Below are positions 8,159-16,921 of a stretch of 63,832 nucleotides of DNA, piece after piece (position 1 is the first letter of the stretch; every line of letters begins with the position of its first letter). Origin of the DNA: JAMOBE01 sp039908285 (lineage in GTDB: Bacteria; Pseudomonadota; Alphaproteobacteria; Rhodospirillales; Rhodospirillaceae); the NCBI GenBank assembly GCA_039908285.1, contig JAMOBE010000011.1:1-63832 (forward strand). Direction: 5' to 3'. The position numbers and the translations under genes are program-made. Under the pieces are notes generated by a model, which saw nothing but the letters and a program-made list of their open reading frames with translations, searched no databases and was not told the origin of the DNA.

Positions 8159-10519
8159 ATGAGCCATGACGCGCCGCCGCTGTCCTTCGCCACCAAGGCG
8201 GAAACGCTGGAGCGGGTGGCGTCGCGTCTGACGGTCGGTCGGGTTCTGCCGTTCGTTCATTTCAGCTGCGGCGAGTGGGCCGACCGGCGGGAGGAGATGC
8301 TTGCCGGGATCCTTGGTCTGCCGTGGGGCGGCGGGGTGCTGATCGTCCGCAGCAGCGCCATCGGCGAGGACGGTCCGGACTCGACCCAGGCCGGCCGCTT
8401 CCTGTCCCTCGGCGACATCCAGGGCGAGGCCGCCCTGGCCCTGGCCATCGACCAGGTGATCGCCGCCTATGCCGACCGCGGGGCCGCGGCCTCGATCGGG
8501 CATCGGGTGCTGATCCAGCCGATGCTGCGGGACGTGGTGTGGAGCGGCGTGCTCTTCACCGTCGATCCCGCCACCGGCGCGCCCTACATGGTGATCAACG
8601 CCAGCGGCGACGGGGACACCGCCGCCGTCACCTCGGGCCGGGGGGCGACGCTCGACACGCACTATGTGTGGAAGTATGGCGACTCGTCGGCCCTGCCGCC
8701 GCGCCAGGCGGCCGTGATCGCCCTGGCCCGGGAGTGCGAGGCGCTGTTCGGCGCCGACGCCCTCGACATCGAGTTCGGATTCGTCGGCGCCGATCCGCGG
8801 CCCGTGCTGTTCCAGGTGCGGCCCCTGGCCCGGGCGGGGCGGCCGGAGGTGGACGCGGAGACTCACCGGCGGCTCCTCGCCAATATCGCCACCAGGATCG
8901 AGCAGGCCGGTCGCCGTCACCCCTATCTGTGCGGCGAGCGCACCGTGTTCGGCGTCATGCCCGACTGGAACCCGGCCGAGATCATCGGCATCCGCCCGCG
9001 ACCGCTGGCCCTGTCGCTCTATCGCAATCTGGTGACCGAGTCCATCTGGGCCTATCAGCGCCACAATTACGGCTACCGCAATCTGCGCAGCTTTCCGCTG
9101 ATGGTGGACTTCCTCGGGCTGCCGTACATCGATGTGCGGGTGAGCTTCAACTCGTTCGTCCCCGCCGAGGTGGACGAGCCGCTGGCCGAGCGTCTGGTCA
9201 ACCACTACATCGACAGCCTGATCGCCGCGCCGTCGCTGCACGACAAGGTGGAGTTCGAGATCGTCCTCTCCTGCTACACCTTCGACCTGCCGGAGCGCCT
9301 GAAGCGGCTGGAGCGGGCCGGGTTCGCGGCGGCGGAGACCGAGGGACTGGCCGGGTGCCTGCGCCGTCTCACCAACCGGATCATCAACCGCGACACCGGG
9401 CTGTGGCGCATCGATCTCGGCCGGGTGGAGGAACTGGAGGAACGGCGGCGGGCGATCCTGGACGCCGACCTCGACACGGTGTCGAAGATCTACTGGCTGT
9501 TGGAGAACTGCAAGCGCTACGGCACCCTTCCCTTCGCCGGCCTGGCCCGGGCCGGGTTCATCGCCGTGCAGATGCTGCGCTCGCTGGTGGCGGTGGGGGT
9601 ACTGAGCCAGCGGGAGGTGGACGCCTTCATGGCCGGCCTCGATACCGTCAGCGCGGCCATGGGGCGGGACCTGCGCCGTCTCGACCGCGCGAGCTTCCTC
9701 GAGCGCTATGGCCATCTGCGGCCGGGGACCTACGACATCCTGTCGCCGCGCTACGACGAGGCCCCGGACCGCTATTTCGACTGGGGCGCCGTCGCCCGAC
9801 GGCCCGAGTCCGCCGGGCACGAGCCGTTCGCCCTGTCGCTGCCGCAGATGCGGGACATCACCGAGTTGCTGGACCGGCATGGCCTCGAGCACGACATCGT
9901 CGGCCTGTTCGACTTCCTCGAAGCGGCGATCCGGGGGCGCGAGTCCGCCAAGTTCATCTTCAGCCGCAGCCTGAGCGACGCCCTGACCCTGCTGCGCCGG
10001 CTGGGCGCCGAGGTGGGACTGTCGGCGGAGGACATGTCCTTCGCCGACATCGCCGCCGTCTACGAACTGTATTCCGGCAGCAGCGCCCCGGGCGAGGTGC
10101 TGCGCGACGCCATCGCCCGCGGCCGGGCTCGCTTTCGAGACGCCCAGCGGGTGGTGCTGCCGCCGCTGATCGTTTCGGCCGGGCAGACGTGGGCCTTCCG
10201 CCAGCCGCCGACCGAGCCCAACTTCATCACCCACGGCAGCGTCATCGGTCCGGTCCGCACCCCGGATCACGATGGAGACATGACCGGAGCCATCATCATG
10301 ATCCCGAGCGCCGACCCGGGGTTCGACTGGGTGTTCTCGCGCGGCATCGCCGGGTTCATCACCGCCTATGGCGGCGTGAACTCCCACATGGCCATCCGCG
10401 CCAGCGAGCTGGGTCTGCCGGCGGTGATCGGCGCCGGGGAGGCGCTGTTCGCCCGCTGGTCGGCGGCGCAGATGATCGAACTCGATTGCAGCAACCACGT
10501 CGTCCGGATGCTGCGCTGA
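8159..10519 (+). CDS. PEP/pyruvate-binding and PEP-utilizing phosphotransferase-like enzyme
   Basis: A 786-residue protein resembling PEP synthase, pyruvate phosphate dikinase and rifampicin phosphotransferase. The N-terminal ATP-grasp-like PEP/pyruvate-binding domain (about residues 50-225) has LIVRSSAIGEDG and the C-terminal FQVRPLAR signature. A long central region (about 240-690) is not recognised. The C-terminal swivelling PEP-utilizer domain (about 695-785) has GFITAYGGVNSHMAIRA with the phospho-carrier His, and GLPAVIGAG. The C-terminal TIM-barrel PEP-binding domain of true PpsA/PpdK is absent, so the acceptor must bind in the unrecognised middle. ATP-dependent phosphorylation of an unknown small molecule is inferred. 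It stands alone between an upstream repeat and bamD. Confidence 0.72.
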   Translation: MSHDAPPLSFATKAETLERVASRLTVGRVLPFVHFSCGEWADRREEMLAGILGLPWGGGVLIVRSSAIGEDGPDSTQAGRFLSLGDIQGEAALALAIDQVIAAYADRGAAASIGHRVLIQPMLRDVVWSGVLFTVDPATGAPYMVINASGDGDTAAVTSGRGATLDTHYVWKYGDSSALPPRQAAVIALARECEALFGADALDIEFGFVGADPRPVLFQVRPLARAGRPEVDAETHRRLLANIATRIEQAGRRHPYLCGERTVFGVMPDWNPAEIIGIRPRPLALSLYRNLVTESIWAYQRHNYGYRNLRSFPLMVDFLGLPYIDVRVSFNSFVPAEVDEPLAERLVNHYIDSLIAAPSLHDKVEFEIVLSCYTFDLPERLKRLERAGFAAAETEGLAGCLRRLTNRIINRDTGLWRIDLGRVEELEERRRAILDADLDTVSKIYWLLENCKRYGTLPFAGLARAGFIAVQMLRSLVAVGVLSQREVDAFMAGLDTVSAAMGRDLRRLDRASFLERYGHLRPGTYDILSPRYDEAPDRYFDWGAVARRPESAGHEPFALSLPQMRDITELLDRHGLEHDIVGLFDFLEAAIRGRESAKFIFSRSLSDALTLLRRLGAEVGLSAEDMSFADIAAVYELYSGSSAPGEVLRDAIARGRARFRDAQRVVLPPLIVSAGQTWAFRQPPTEPNFITHGSVIGPVRTPDHDGDMTGAIIMIPSADPGFDWVFSRGIAGFITAYGGVNSHMAIRASELGLPAVIGAGEALFARWSAAQMIELDCSNHVVRMLR

Positions 10520-10611
10520 TAAAATGCGGTTCGCAGTCCTTACCTCCAACGCCATGGTGACATGAACCGCACCCACCGCTATAGTCCCCGGACCGGCAGC
10601 GCTGAAGGGCC

Positions 10612-11544
10612 ATGACACACCGCATCCGCACCCCCGCTTCCCTTGCCATCGGCACCCCCCCGACCGCCCGCGCGGCCACCCTGGCCGTGATGCTCGCGGC
10701 CGTCCTCGTCGTTTCCGGCTGCGCCCGGGACGAGGAGGCCTATATGGAGCGGCCGGTCGAGGACCTGTACAACGACGCCATGAGCCTCCTGCAGAAGGAG
10801 GAGTACAAGGCGGCGGCCAAGGCCTTCGACGAGGTGGAGCGCCAGCATCCCTATTCCTCGTGGGCCACCAAGGCCCAGCTCATGGCCGCCTATACCTATT
10901 ACGAGAACAACAAGTACGACGAAGCGGTGGTGGCGCTCGACCGCTTCATCCAGCTTCATCCGGGCCACCGCGACATCGCCTACGCCTACTATCTCAAGGG
11001 CCTTTCCTACTACGAGCAGATCACCGACGTCTCGCGGGACCAGAAGATGACCGAACTGGCCACCGAGTCCCTGCGCGAGGTGGTCACCCGCTTCCCGACG
11101 TCCCAGTATGCCCGGGATGCGCGGCTGAAACTCGATCTCACCGTCGACCACCTGGCCGGCAAGGAAATGGAGATCGGCCGCTATTACCAGAGCCGTCAGA
11201 AGTACCTGGCCGCCATCAACAGATTTACCGTCGTGGTCACCCAGTACCAGACCACCACCCACGTGCCCGAGGCCCTGCATCGTCTGGTCGAGACCTATAC
11301 GGCGCTGGGGCTGACCGAGGAGGCGCGGCGGACGGCGGCGGTGCTCGGTCACAACTTCCCCGGAAGCGAGTGGTACCAGGACAGCTATCGCGGCGTGCAG
11401 GGGGAGGCGGACCAGACGGGTGAGCCCAAGGACTGGCTCGGCAAGATGCGCACCAAGGTTGAAGGCTATCTTCCAAAAATTGGAAACATACTTCCCGAGC
11501 CCGACGAGAACGGCGAGCGATCCTGGTTCGGCTGGAAGTTCTAG
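10612..11544 (+). CDS. bamD: Outer-membrane assembly lipoprotein BamD
   Basis: The essential lipoprotein of the BAM complex, which inserts beta-barrel proteins into the outer membrane. A basic N-terminus, a hydrophobic stretch and the lipobox VVSGC near residue 38 mark a type II signal peptide. Five TPR-like repeats follow, with typical segments LYNDAMSLLQKEEYKAA, YYENNKYDEAVVALDRF and AINRFTVVVTQYQTT. At 310 residues it is slightly longer than E. coli BamD, with an acidic/aromatic C-terminal tail. recN starts 9 bases after its stop codon, an arrangement common in alphaproteobacteria. Confidence 0.93.
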   Translation: MTHRIRTPASLAIGTPPTARAATLAVMLAAVLVVSGCARDEEAYMERPVEDLYNDAMSLLQKEEYKAAAKAFDEVERQHPYSSWATKAQLMAAYTYYENNKYDEAVVALDRFIQLHPGHRDIAYAYYLKGLSYYEQITDVSRDQKMTELATESLREVVTRFPTSQYARDARLKLDLTVDHLAGKEMEIGRYYQSRQKYLAAINRFTVVVTQYQTTTHVPEALHRLVETYTALGLTEEARRTAAVLGHNFPGSEWYQDSYRGVQGEADQTGEPKDWLGKMRTKVEGYLPKIGNILPEPDENGERSWFGWKF

Positions 11545-11553
11545 GAACGCGAC

Positions 11554-13227
11554 ATGCTGGTTGGGCTGTCGATTAGGGATGTGGTGCTGATCGACCGCCT
11601 CGATCTCGCGTTCGAGGCCGGCCTCAGCGTCCTGACCGGCGAGACCGGGGCCGGCAAGTCGATTCTCCTCGATTCCCTTGGACTGGCCCTGGGGGCGCGG
11701 GCGGACAGCGGCCTGGTGCGGGCCGGGGCGGCGCAGCTTGCCGTAACGGCGCGCTTCGAGGCCGCCGCCGCCCACCCGGTGTGGGAACGGGCCAGGGAAC
11801 AGGGGCTCGACGCCATCTCCGACGAGGGTCTGGTGCTGCGCCGGGTGGTGACGGCCGACGGCCGCAGCCGCGCCTTCCTCAACGATCAGCCGGTGAGCGT
11901 CGGCCTGCTGCGCCGCATCGGCGACGAGCTGGTGGAGGTTCACGGCCAGTTCGACAGCCACGGCCTGCTCAATCCCCTCACCCATCGGACGGTACTGGAT
12001 GCCTTCGGCGGGCTCGGGTCGCGGGTTGAGGCGGTGCGGGCGGCGTGGGCCGACTGGCGCGCCCGGGGCCGCGCCCGCGAGGAGGCCGAGTCCGCCTTTC
12101 GCCAGGCGCGGGCCGAGGAGGACGAGATCCGCCGTGGCCTCGCCGAACTGGACGAACTCGGCCCCCGTCCCGGCGAGGAGGCGGAGCTTGCCGAGCGCCG
12201 CGCCCTCATGATGCACGCCGAGAAGCTGGGGCAGGCCATGAGCGGCGCCTTCTCCGCCCTGACCCAGGGCGGCGGCATCGAGGGGACCCTGCGCACGGCG
12301 CGACGCCAGCTCGAGCGGGTGGCCGACCGGGCCGGTGGACGCCTCGACCCGGTGGTGGCTGGCCTCGATCGGGCGGCCGTCGAGGCGGCGGAGGCCATCG
12401 CTCTCCTGGAGAGGCTCTCGGCGGAACTGGACCTGGATCCCGCCCGGCTGGAGCAGGCGGAGGAGCGGCTGTTCGCCCTGCGCGCCGTCGCCCGCAAGCA
12501 AGGTGTCGAGGTGGACGGCCTGGCCGCCCTGCGGGACCGCCTGCGGGCGCGGCTGGCGGCGCTGGAGGATGGCGGCGGCGCCATCGCCTCCCTCGGCCGG
12601 GCCGAGCAGGCGGCGCGCACCACCTATATCGAGGCCGCCCGCTCCCTGAGCCGCGATCGCACCGCCGCCGCGGCCGCCCTCGACCGGGCCGTCGGCACCG
12701 AACTGGCACCCCTCAAGCTGGAACGGGCGGTGTTCCGCACCGCGGTTCAGCCCCTGGACGAGGGCGAGTGGTCGGACGCCGGCCTCGATCGGGTGGCGTT
12801 CGAGGTGGCGACCAATCCGGGCACCGCCCCCGGCCCCATCCACCGCATCGCCTCCGGCGGCGAACTGGCCCGCTTCATGCTGGCGCTCAAGGTGGTGCTG
12901 GCCCGCACCTCCGCGGTGCCAACCCTGGTGTTCGACGAGGTGGATGCCGGCATCGGCGGCGCCACCGCCCACGCGGTGGGCGAACGCCTGGCCCGCCTGG
13001 CCGCCGAGGTCCAGGTGCTGGTGGTGACCCATTCGCCCCAGGTGGCCGCGCGCGGCAACCACCACATGCGGGTGGAAAAGCGCCTGGACGGCGGGGTGCG
13101 CACCCTGGTCGAGCCGCTGGGCCACAAGGCGCGGCGCGAGGAACTGGCGCGCATGCTGGCCGGCGCCGAGGTGACCGACGAGGCGCGGGCAGCCGCCGAC
13201 AGCCTGATGGCCTCGGCGGAAGGGTGA
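11554..13227 (+). CDS. recN: DNA repair protein RecN
   Basis: An SMC-like ATPase of 557 residues that acts in recombinational repair of double-strand breaks. The Walker A motif GETGAGKS is near residue 30. A coiled-coil arm spans about 160-380 and is rich in Ala, Glu and Arg. The ABC signature SGGELARFMLALK is near 430, and Walker B/D-loop VFDEVDAGIGG near 460. The ATG follows AGGAACGCGAC, immediately after bamD, so the pair probably share a transcript. A family B palindromic element follows the stop codon. Confidence 0.95.
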   Translation: MLVGLSIRDVVLIDRLDLAFEAGLSVLTGETGAGKSILLDSLGLALGARADSGLVRAGAAQLAVTARFEAAAAHPVWERAREQGLDAISDEGLVLRRVVTADGRSRAFLNDQPVSVGLLRRIGDELVEVHGQFDSHGLLNPLTHRTVLDAFGGLGSRVEAVRAAWADWRARGRAREEAESAFRQARAEEDEIRRGLAELDELGPRPGEEAELAERRALMMHAEKLGQAMSGAFSALTQGGGIEGTLRTARRQLERVADRAGGRLDPVVAGLDRAAVEAAEAIALLERLSAELDLDPARLEQAEERLFALRAVARKQGVEVDGLAALRDRLRARLAALEDGGGAIASLGRAEQAARTTYIEAARSLSRDRTAAAAALDRAVGTELAPLKLERAVFRTAVQPLDEGEWSDAGLDRVAFEVATNPGTAPGPIHRIASGGELARFMLALKVVLARTSAVPTLVFDEVDAGIGGATAHAVGERLARLAAEVQVLVVTHSPQVAARGNHHMRVEKRLDGGVRTLVEPLGHKARREELARMLAGAEVTDEARAAADSLMASAEG

Positions 13228-13253
13228 GTTGTGGAGAAGAAAAAGAAAGTATG

Positions 13254-13338
13254 CGAGGGGCCGAGAGGCCCCTCGCGCTCCCCATGACGTTTCATCCTGG
13301 TGAAAAATGGGGAGCACGAGGGGCCTCTCGGCCCCTCG
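13254..13338. repeat. Family B twin-palindrome element
   Basis: Two 22-bp GGCC-centred palindromes (13254-13275 and 13317-13338) enclose the inverted pair CTCCCCAT (13278-13285) and ATGGGGAG (13307-13314). The central loop is TTTCATCCTGGTGAAAA. The same core occurs, mostly inverted, at 39656-39791, 40652-40787, 43041-43200 and 48797-48855. It lies between the convergent recN and xth genes, where it could act as a bidirectional terminator. Confidence 0.8.
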
Positions 13339-13432
13339 TTCTTTGATCTTCGGCCAACTCCATATTTAAAGCACGATGTAGATTCAGCCCTTCACCTGCC
13401 ACTCCGCCACCGGAGAGCCCTCCTTCTGGGCA

Positions 13433-14212
13433 TCAGGTGTCCGACAGCGTGCACCACACCGGCGTATGGTCCGAGGCCTTGTCGCCGCCGCGCGGGCCGG
13501 AGTCGATGCCGCTGGCCAGCAGGCGGTCGGTGGCCAGGGGAGACAGCAGCAGGTGGTCGATTCGCAGGCCGTGGTTCATCCGCCACGCTCCTCCCTGATA
13601 GTCCCAGAACGTGTAGCGCCCGGGGGCCCGGTCGAAGGCGCGGATGGCGTCGGTGTAGCCGAGATGGAGAACCGCCCGGAAACGCTGACGCGACTCGGGA
13701 CGGCACAGGGCATCGCCGGCGAAATCGGCCGGGGCGTAGACGTCGTCATCGGTGGGACAGACGTTGTAGTCGCCACCAAGAATGACCGCCTCGTCCAGCC
13801 GCAGCAGGTCCCTGGCATGCCGGTACAGGCGGTCCATCCATCGCAGCTTGTAGGGGAACTTGTCGCTTCCGGTGGGGTTGCCGTTGGGCAGGTAGAGGGA
13901 GGCCACCCGCAGCGTGCCGCCAACCACGGCCTCCACATAGCGGGCCTGCTCATCGCCGTCGTCGCCCGGCAGGCCGCGCCGCACGTCGGCGATGGGAAAC
14001 TTCGACAGAATGGCTACGCCGTTGTAGGTCTTCTGCCCCGACAGGGCCAGGTTATACCCCAGGTCCTCGAATTCGAGCCGCGGAAAGGCGTCGTCCTGGG
14101 TCTTGGTTTCCTGCAGCAGAACCACGTCAGGCGCCGCCTCCCGCAGCCAGGCCAGCACGTTGGGCAGCCGGGCCCGGACCGAATTCACGTTCCAACTTGA
14201 CACTTTGAACAT
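13433..14212 (-). CDS. xth: Exodeoxyribonuclease III
   Basis: An AP endonuclease and 3'-5' exonuclease of the exonuclease III family, 259 residues, acting in base-excision repair. It has the motifs SSWNVNSVRARL at the N-terminus, LLQETKTQDDAFP (catalytic Glu) near 33, and YNGVAILSKFP. GGDYNVCPTDDDVY lies near 147, and the ending WRMNHGLRIDHLL...ASDHTPVW carries the catalytic Asp-His pair. The ATG at 14212 opens the conserved fold, while longer in-frame extensions upstream would add unrelated residues. The gene is convergent with recN across the family B repeat. Confidence 0.93.
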   Translation of the reverse strand: MFKVSSWNVNSVRARLPNVLAWLREAAPDVVLLQETKTQDDAFPRLEFEDLGYNLALSGQKTYNGVAILSKFPIADVRRGLPGDDGDEQARYVEAVVGGTLRVASLYLPNGNPTGSDKFPYKLRWMDRLYRHARDLLRLDEAVILGGDYNVCPTDDDVYAPADFAGDALCRPESRQRFRAVLHLGYTDAIRAFDRAPGRYTFWDYQGGAWRMNHGLRIDHLLLSPLATDRLLASGIDSGPRGGDKASDHTPVWCTLSDT

Positions 14213-14337
14213 ATTTTCCCCATCTTGCGCTGGATAATGAAACCAGCCGCGGGAACGCAGGTGCAGCATTCCGATGATTGTATATTAGACATTGCTGTGA
14301 TAGGAATAGAGCGTGCTGGCATGGAACGGGATGGACG

Positions 14338-15060
14338 ATGACGGCGGTGCTGAGACGTTTGATCGGCAGGATGGGGCGTTGCTGCTCCGTGCTGGTCGTC
14401 GCCCTCGGCTTGGCCGTGGCCTCGTCGTCCGGGGTGTCGGCGGCGACGCAGGACTCGTCCAGAAGCTGCGTCCCGGGATCGGGCAAGGTGCAGATCAATT
14501 TCAAGTCCGACGTTGGTCAGCTCCGTTACAATCACACCCTGACGCAGAAACAGATCACGGCCCTGGCCCAGCGGGAGGGGTCGGCGACCCGTGGCGCCAA
14601 GGGCAAGATCATCGGCCTGACAACGGTCACCCCCAAACTCACAATTGGAACATATGTAAAGGCTGTCCGGCTCAATGACGGCAGGTACTGCCTGTGGCTG
14701 ACTGGCGTCGATGCCATGGTCGCGTACACCAATATGGTGGTCTATGTCGATCGTAAATACGCCGAGAATACGTGCGAGTACCGTGTGACACTGGAGCACG
14801 AGTACCAGCATGTGGCGTTCTACAGGAGTGCGCTGACACGTCATACTCCGTATATTCGCGCCAAGCTGGAAAGGGCGGTGACCCGTTTTCCCATCATCGT
14901 CAATGATCTTGCCAAAAGCAGGTCCCTGGCGATGAAGATCCTCCAGGACAAGCTGGCACCGGAAGTGACTGCCTTCAAGGAAGAGCAGAACCGGACCAAT
15001 GCCTCGATCGACACCGCGGAAAGCTATCGTCGCACCCAGGCGCGGTGCAAGAACTGGTGA
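14338..15060 (+). CDS. Secreted protein with HExxH motif, putative metallopeptidase
   Basis: A 240-residue protein with a cleavable-looking signal peptide (Arg-rich start, hydrophobic core about residues 17-34, GVSA-A). The mature part contains the zinc-protease-type motif HEYQH near residue 153, preceded by ENTCEYRVTLE. Several Cys residues may form disulfides in the periplasm. The pattern is similar to small alphaproteobacterial secreted proteins of unknown function annotated as DUF922-like; that match is from memory and unverified. The ATG at 14338 was chosen because it directly opens the signal peptide; the frame is open upstream to 14278. It stands alone, convergent with erpA. Confidence 0.7.
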   Translation: MTAVLRRLIGRMGRCCSVLVVALGLAVASSSGVSAATQDSSRSCVPGSGKVQINFKSDVGQLRYNHTLTQKQITALAQREGSATRGAKGKIIGLTTVTPKLTIGTYVKAVRLNDGRYCLWLTGVDAMVAYTNMVVYVDRKYAENTCEYRVTLEHEYQHVAFYRSALTRHTPYIRAKLERAVTRFPIIVNDLAKSRSLAMKILQDKLAPEVTAFKEEQNRTNASIDTAESYRRTQARCKNW

Positions 15061-15068
15061 TGCGATTG

Positions 15069-15404
15069 TCAGGCGGAGAACGACGAGCCGCAGCCGCAGG
15101 TGGACGTGGCATTGGGGTTGCGCAGGAAGAACGCGGACCCCATCAGGCTCTCGACGAAGTCCAGTTCAGCACCCCGCAAAAGGTCGAGGGAAACCTCGTC
15201 CACCACCACCCGGACGCCACGCTGCTCGAACAGCCGGTCGGAGGTCTCCGTGCGATCGTCGAGGGCGAACCCGTACTGGAATCCCGAGCAGCCGCCGCCG
15301 GAAACGCTGATGCGCAGCATCATCGCCGGATTGCCCTCGCCGTCGATGAGATGGCGGACGCGCCGGGCCGCGCTTTCGGTGAGGGTGATCCCGTCCTGTG
15401 TCAT
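15069..15404 (-). CDS. erpA: Iron-sulfur cluster insertion protein ErpA/IscA-type
   Basis: A 111-residue A-type carrier that passes Fe-S clusters to apoproteins. It carries the three conserved Cys: one in GGGCSGFQYGF near residue 38 and two in TCGCG near residue 104. The opening ITLTESAARRVRHLI is typical. Most alphaproteobacterial single-copy homologues are called ErpA, although IscA or SufA cannot be excluded. The other isc and suf genes are absent here. It is divergent from ccdA, with about 90 bp between their starts. Confidence 0.88.
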   Translation of the reverse strand: MTQDGITLTESAARRVRHLIDGEGNPAMMLRISVSGGGCSGFQYGFALDDRTETSDRLFEQRGVRVVVDEVSLDLLRGAELDFVESLMGSAFFLRNPNATSTCGCGSSFSA

Positions 15405-15496
15405 CTGCCGCTCTCCTCGGGGTCCGTCGTGGTCGCTGGAAATCTAAGCATTTTGGGCCGCGGCTGCAACCTCGCGACCATGGGTGGGGGCGGGTG

Positions 15497-16237
15497 ATGG
15501 ATCCGTTCGACGTATCGCTCGCCGCGGCGGCCGGGGCCGGCATGCTGACGTTCCTGTCGCCCTGCATCCTGCCGCTGGTGCCGGCCTATCTCTGCTTCAT
15601 CAGCGGCATGACCCTCGACGACCTGACCGGGCCACGGCGATCGGTGGGCGGCAACCGGCGGATCCTGGCGGCGGGACTGGCGTTCGTCGGCGGCCTCGGG
15701 CTCGTATTCGTGCTCATGGGGGCGGCGGCGACGTCCCTCGGCCAGGCGCTGGCGGAGTCGCGAGACTGGCTGTCCATGGCCGGCGGAGCGGCGATCGTGG
15801 TGCTCGGCCTGCACTATGCCGGGGTGGTCCGCCTGGGCTTTCTGGACGTGGAGCGAAGGATCCATCTGACCTCCCGGCCGGCGGGGATGATCGGCGCCTT
15901 CGTGATCGGCCTCGCGTTCGGCTTCGGCTGGACCCCATGCGTCGGTCCGGTGCTGAGCGCCATCCTGATGGTGGCCGGCAGCGACGACAGCCTGTGGCAT
16001 GGGGTGGAACTGCTGGCCGCCTTTGCCCTTGGACTCGGCGTTCCGTTCCTGGTGGCGGCGCTGGTGGCCGGGCGGTTCATGGGCTTCCTCGCCCGTTTCC
16101 GCCACCATCTGGGCACGGTGGAGATGGTCATGGGCGGCCTGCTGGTGCTGACCGGCCTCGCCGTCCTCACCGGCTCCCTGACCGAGGCCTCCGGCTGGCT
16201 GATCCGGACCTTCCCGATGCTGAACGGGCTGAATTGA
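15497..16237 (+). CDS. ccdA: Cytochrome c biogenesis protein CcdA
   Basis: An inner-membrane thiol-reductant transporter of the DsbD-beta family, 246 residues with six predicted spans. It would carry electrons from cytoplasmic thioredoxin to periplasmic CcmG-like proteins for haem attachment. The two redox Cys lie in FLSPCILPLVPAYLCFISG near residue 23 and in GWTPCVGPVLSA near 155. Start ATG 15497 follows GGGGGCGGGTG and directly precedes the first membrane span. The gene converges on pcm, with 6 bases between the stop codons. Confidence 0.9.
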   Translation: MDPFDVSLAAAAGAGMLTFLSPCILPLVPAYLCFISGMTLDDLTGPRRSVGGNRRILAAGLAFVGGLGLVFVLMGAAATSLGQALAESRDWLSMAGGAAIVVLGLHYAGVVRLGFLDVERRIHLTSRPAGMIGAFVIGLAFGFGWTPCVGPVLSAILMVAGSDDSLWHGVELLAAFALGLGVPFLVAALVAGRFMGFLARFRHHLGTVEMVMGGLLVLTGLAVLTGSLTEASGWLIRTFPMLNGLN

Positions 16238-16243
16238 TGCTTC

Positions 16244-16921
16244 TCACCCCTGCCGGCGGTGGCGGGTGAGGGCCCATTCCAGGTCCTCGGGCAGGGCGCC
16301 GGCGACCAGGGGGACGAAGCGGGCGGGGCTCAGGCGTTCGGTGTCATAGCCGGTCTCCGTCCGCCGCACCCGCACGATGTGCTGGTCGCTGGCCGAGCGC
16401 ACCAGCGGCAGCACCATCAGGCCGCCCTTGGCGAGCTGGTCGATCATGGCCTCGGGAATCGTCTCGGCGGCGGCGGTGACCAGGATGCGGTCGAAGGGGG
16501 CCTGCTCGTGCCAGCCCCTGGTGCCGTCGCCGACGCGGGTGGTGATGTTGTGCAGGCGCAGATGCTCGAAGCGCAGGATGGCCTCGCGCAGGAGCGGCCG
16601 GTGGCGCTCCACCGTGTAGACCCGCCGGCACAGCCGGGCCAGAATGGCCGCCTGATAGCCGGAGCCGGTGCCGATCTCCAGCACCTTCATGCGCTCGCCC
16701 AGGGCCAGGGCCTGGGTCATTTCCGCCACCACCAGCGGCTGGCTGATGGTCTGGCCATGGCCGAGAGGCAGCGCCCGGTTCTGGTAGGACTGGTCCTGGA
16801 ACGGCTCGGGCACGAAGTGCTCGCGCGGAGTGCGCTCCATCGCCTCCAGCACGCGGAGATCAACGATCCCCGACTGCCGCAATTCCATGATGAGGCGGAT
16901 CTTGCGCGCGTCGAGACTCAC
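16244..16921 (-). CDS. pcm: Protein-L-isoaspartate O-methyltransferase
   Basis: A repair enzyme that methylates L-isoaspartyl residues of damaged proteins with SAM, 225 residues. Diagnostic segments are VPEPFQDQSYQNRALPLGHGQTISQPLVVA, quoted here only as its QTISQP core near residue 58, the SAM motif VLEIGTGSGYQAA near 78, and DRILVTAAAETIP near 145. The GTG start at 16921 overlaps the surE stop codon in GTGA, indicating coupled translation. An ATG 11 codons later is possible. It is the last gene of the serS-surE-pcm operon. The LysM/M23 gene that often follows pcm is absent. Confidence 0.93.
   Translation of the reverse strand: MSLDARKIRLIMELRQSGIVDLRVLEAMERTPREHFVPEPFQDQSYQNRALPLGHGQTISQPLVVAEMTQALALGERMKVLEIGTGSGYQAAILARLCRRVYTVERHRPLLREAILRFEHLRLHNITTRVGDGTRGWHEQAPFDRILVTAAAETIPEAMIDQLAKGGLMVLPLVRSASDQHIVRVRRTETGYDTERLSPARFVPLVAGALPEDLEWALTRHRRQG

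Noticed and set aside
7952..10618. Minus-strand open frame of about 890 codons opposite the PEP-utilizing gene
   Set aside because: Low-complexity translation without domains; the opposite strand encodes a protein with clear ATP-grasp and swivelling-His motifs.
10579..13317. Minus-strand open frame of about 910 codons opposite bamD-recN
   Set aside because: Shadow of two well-identified genes, and it runs through an intergenic repeat.
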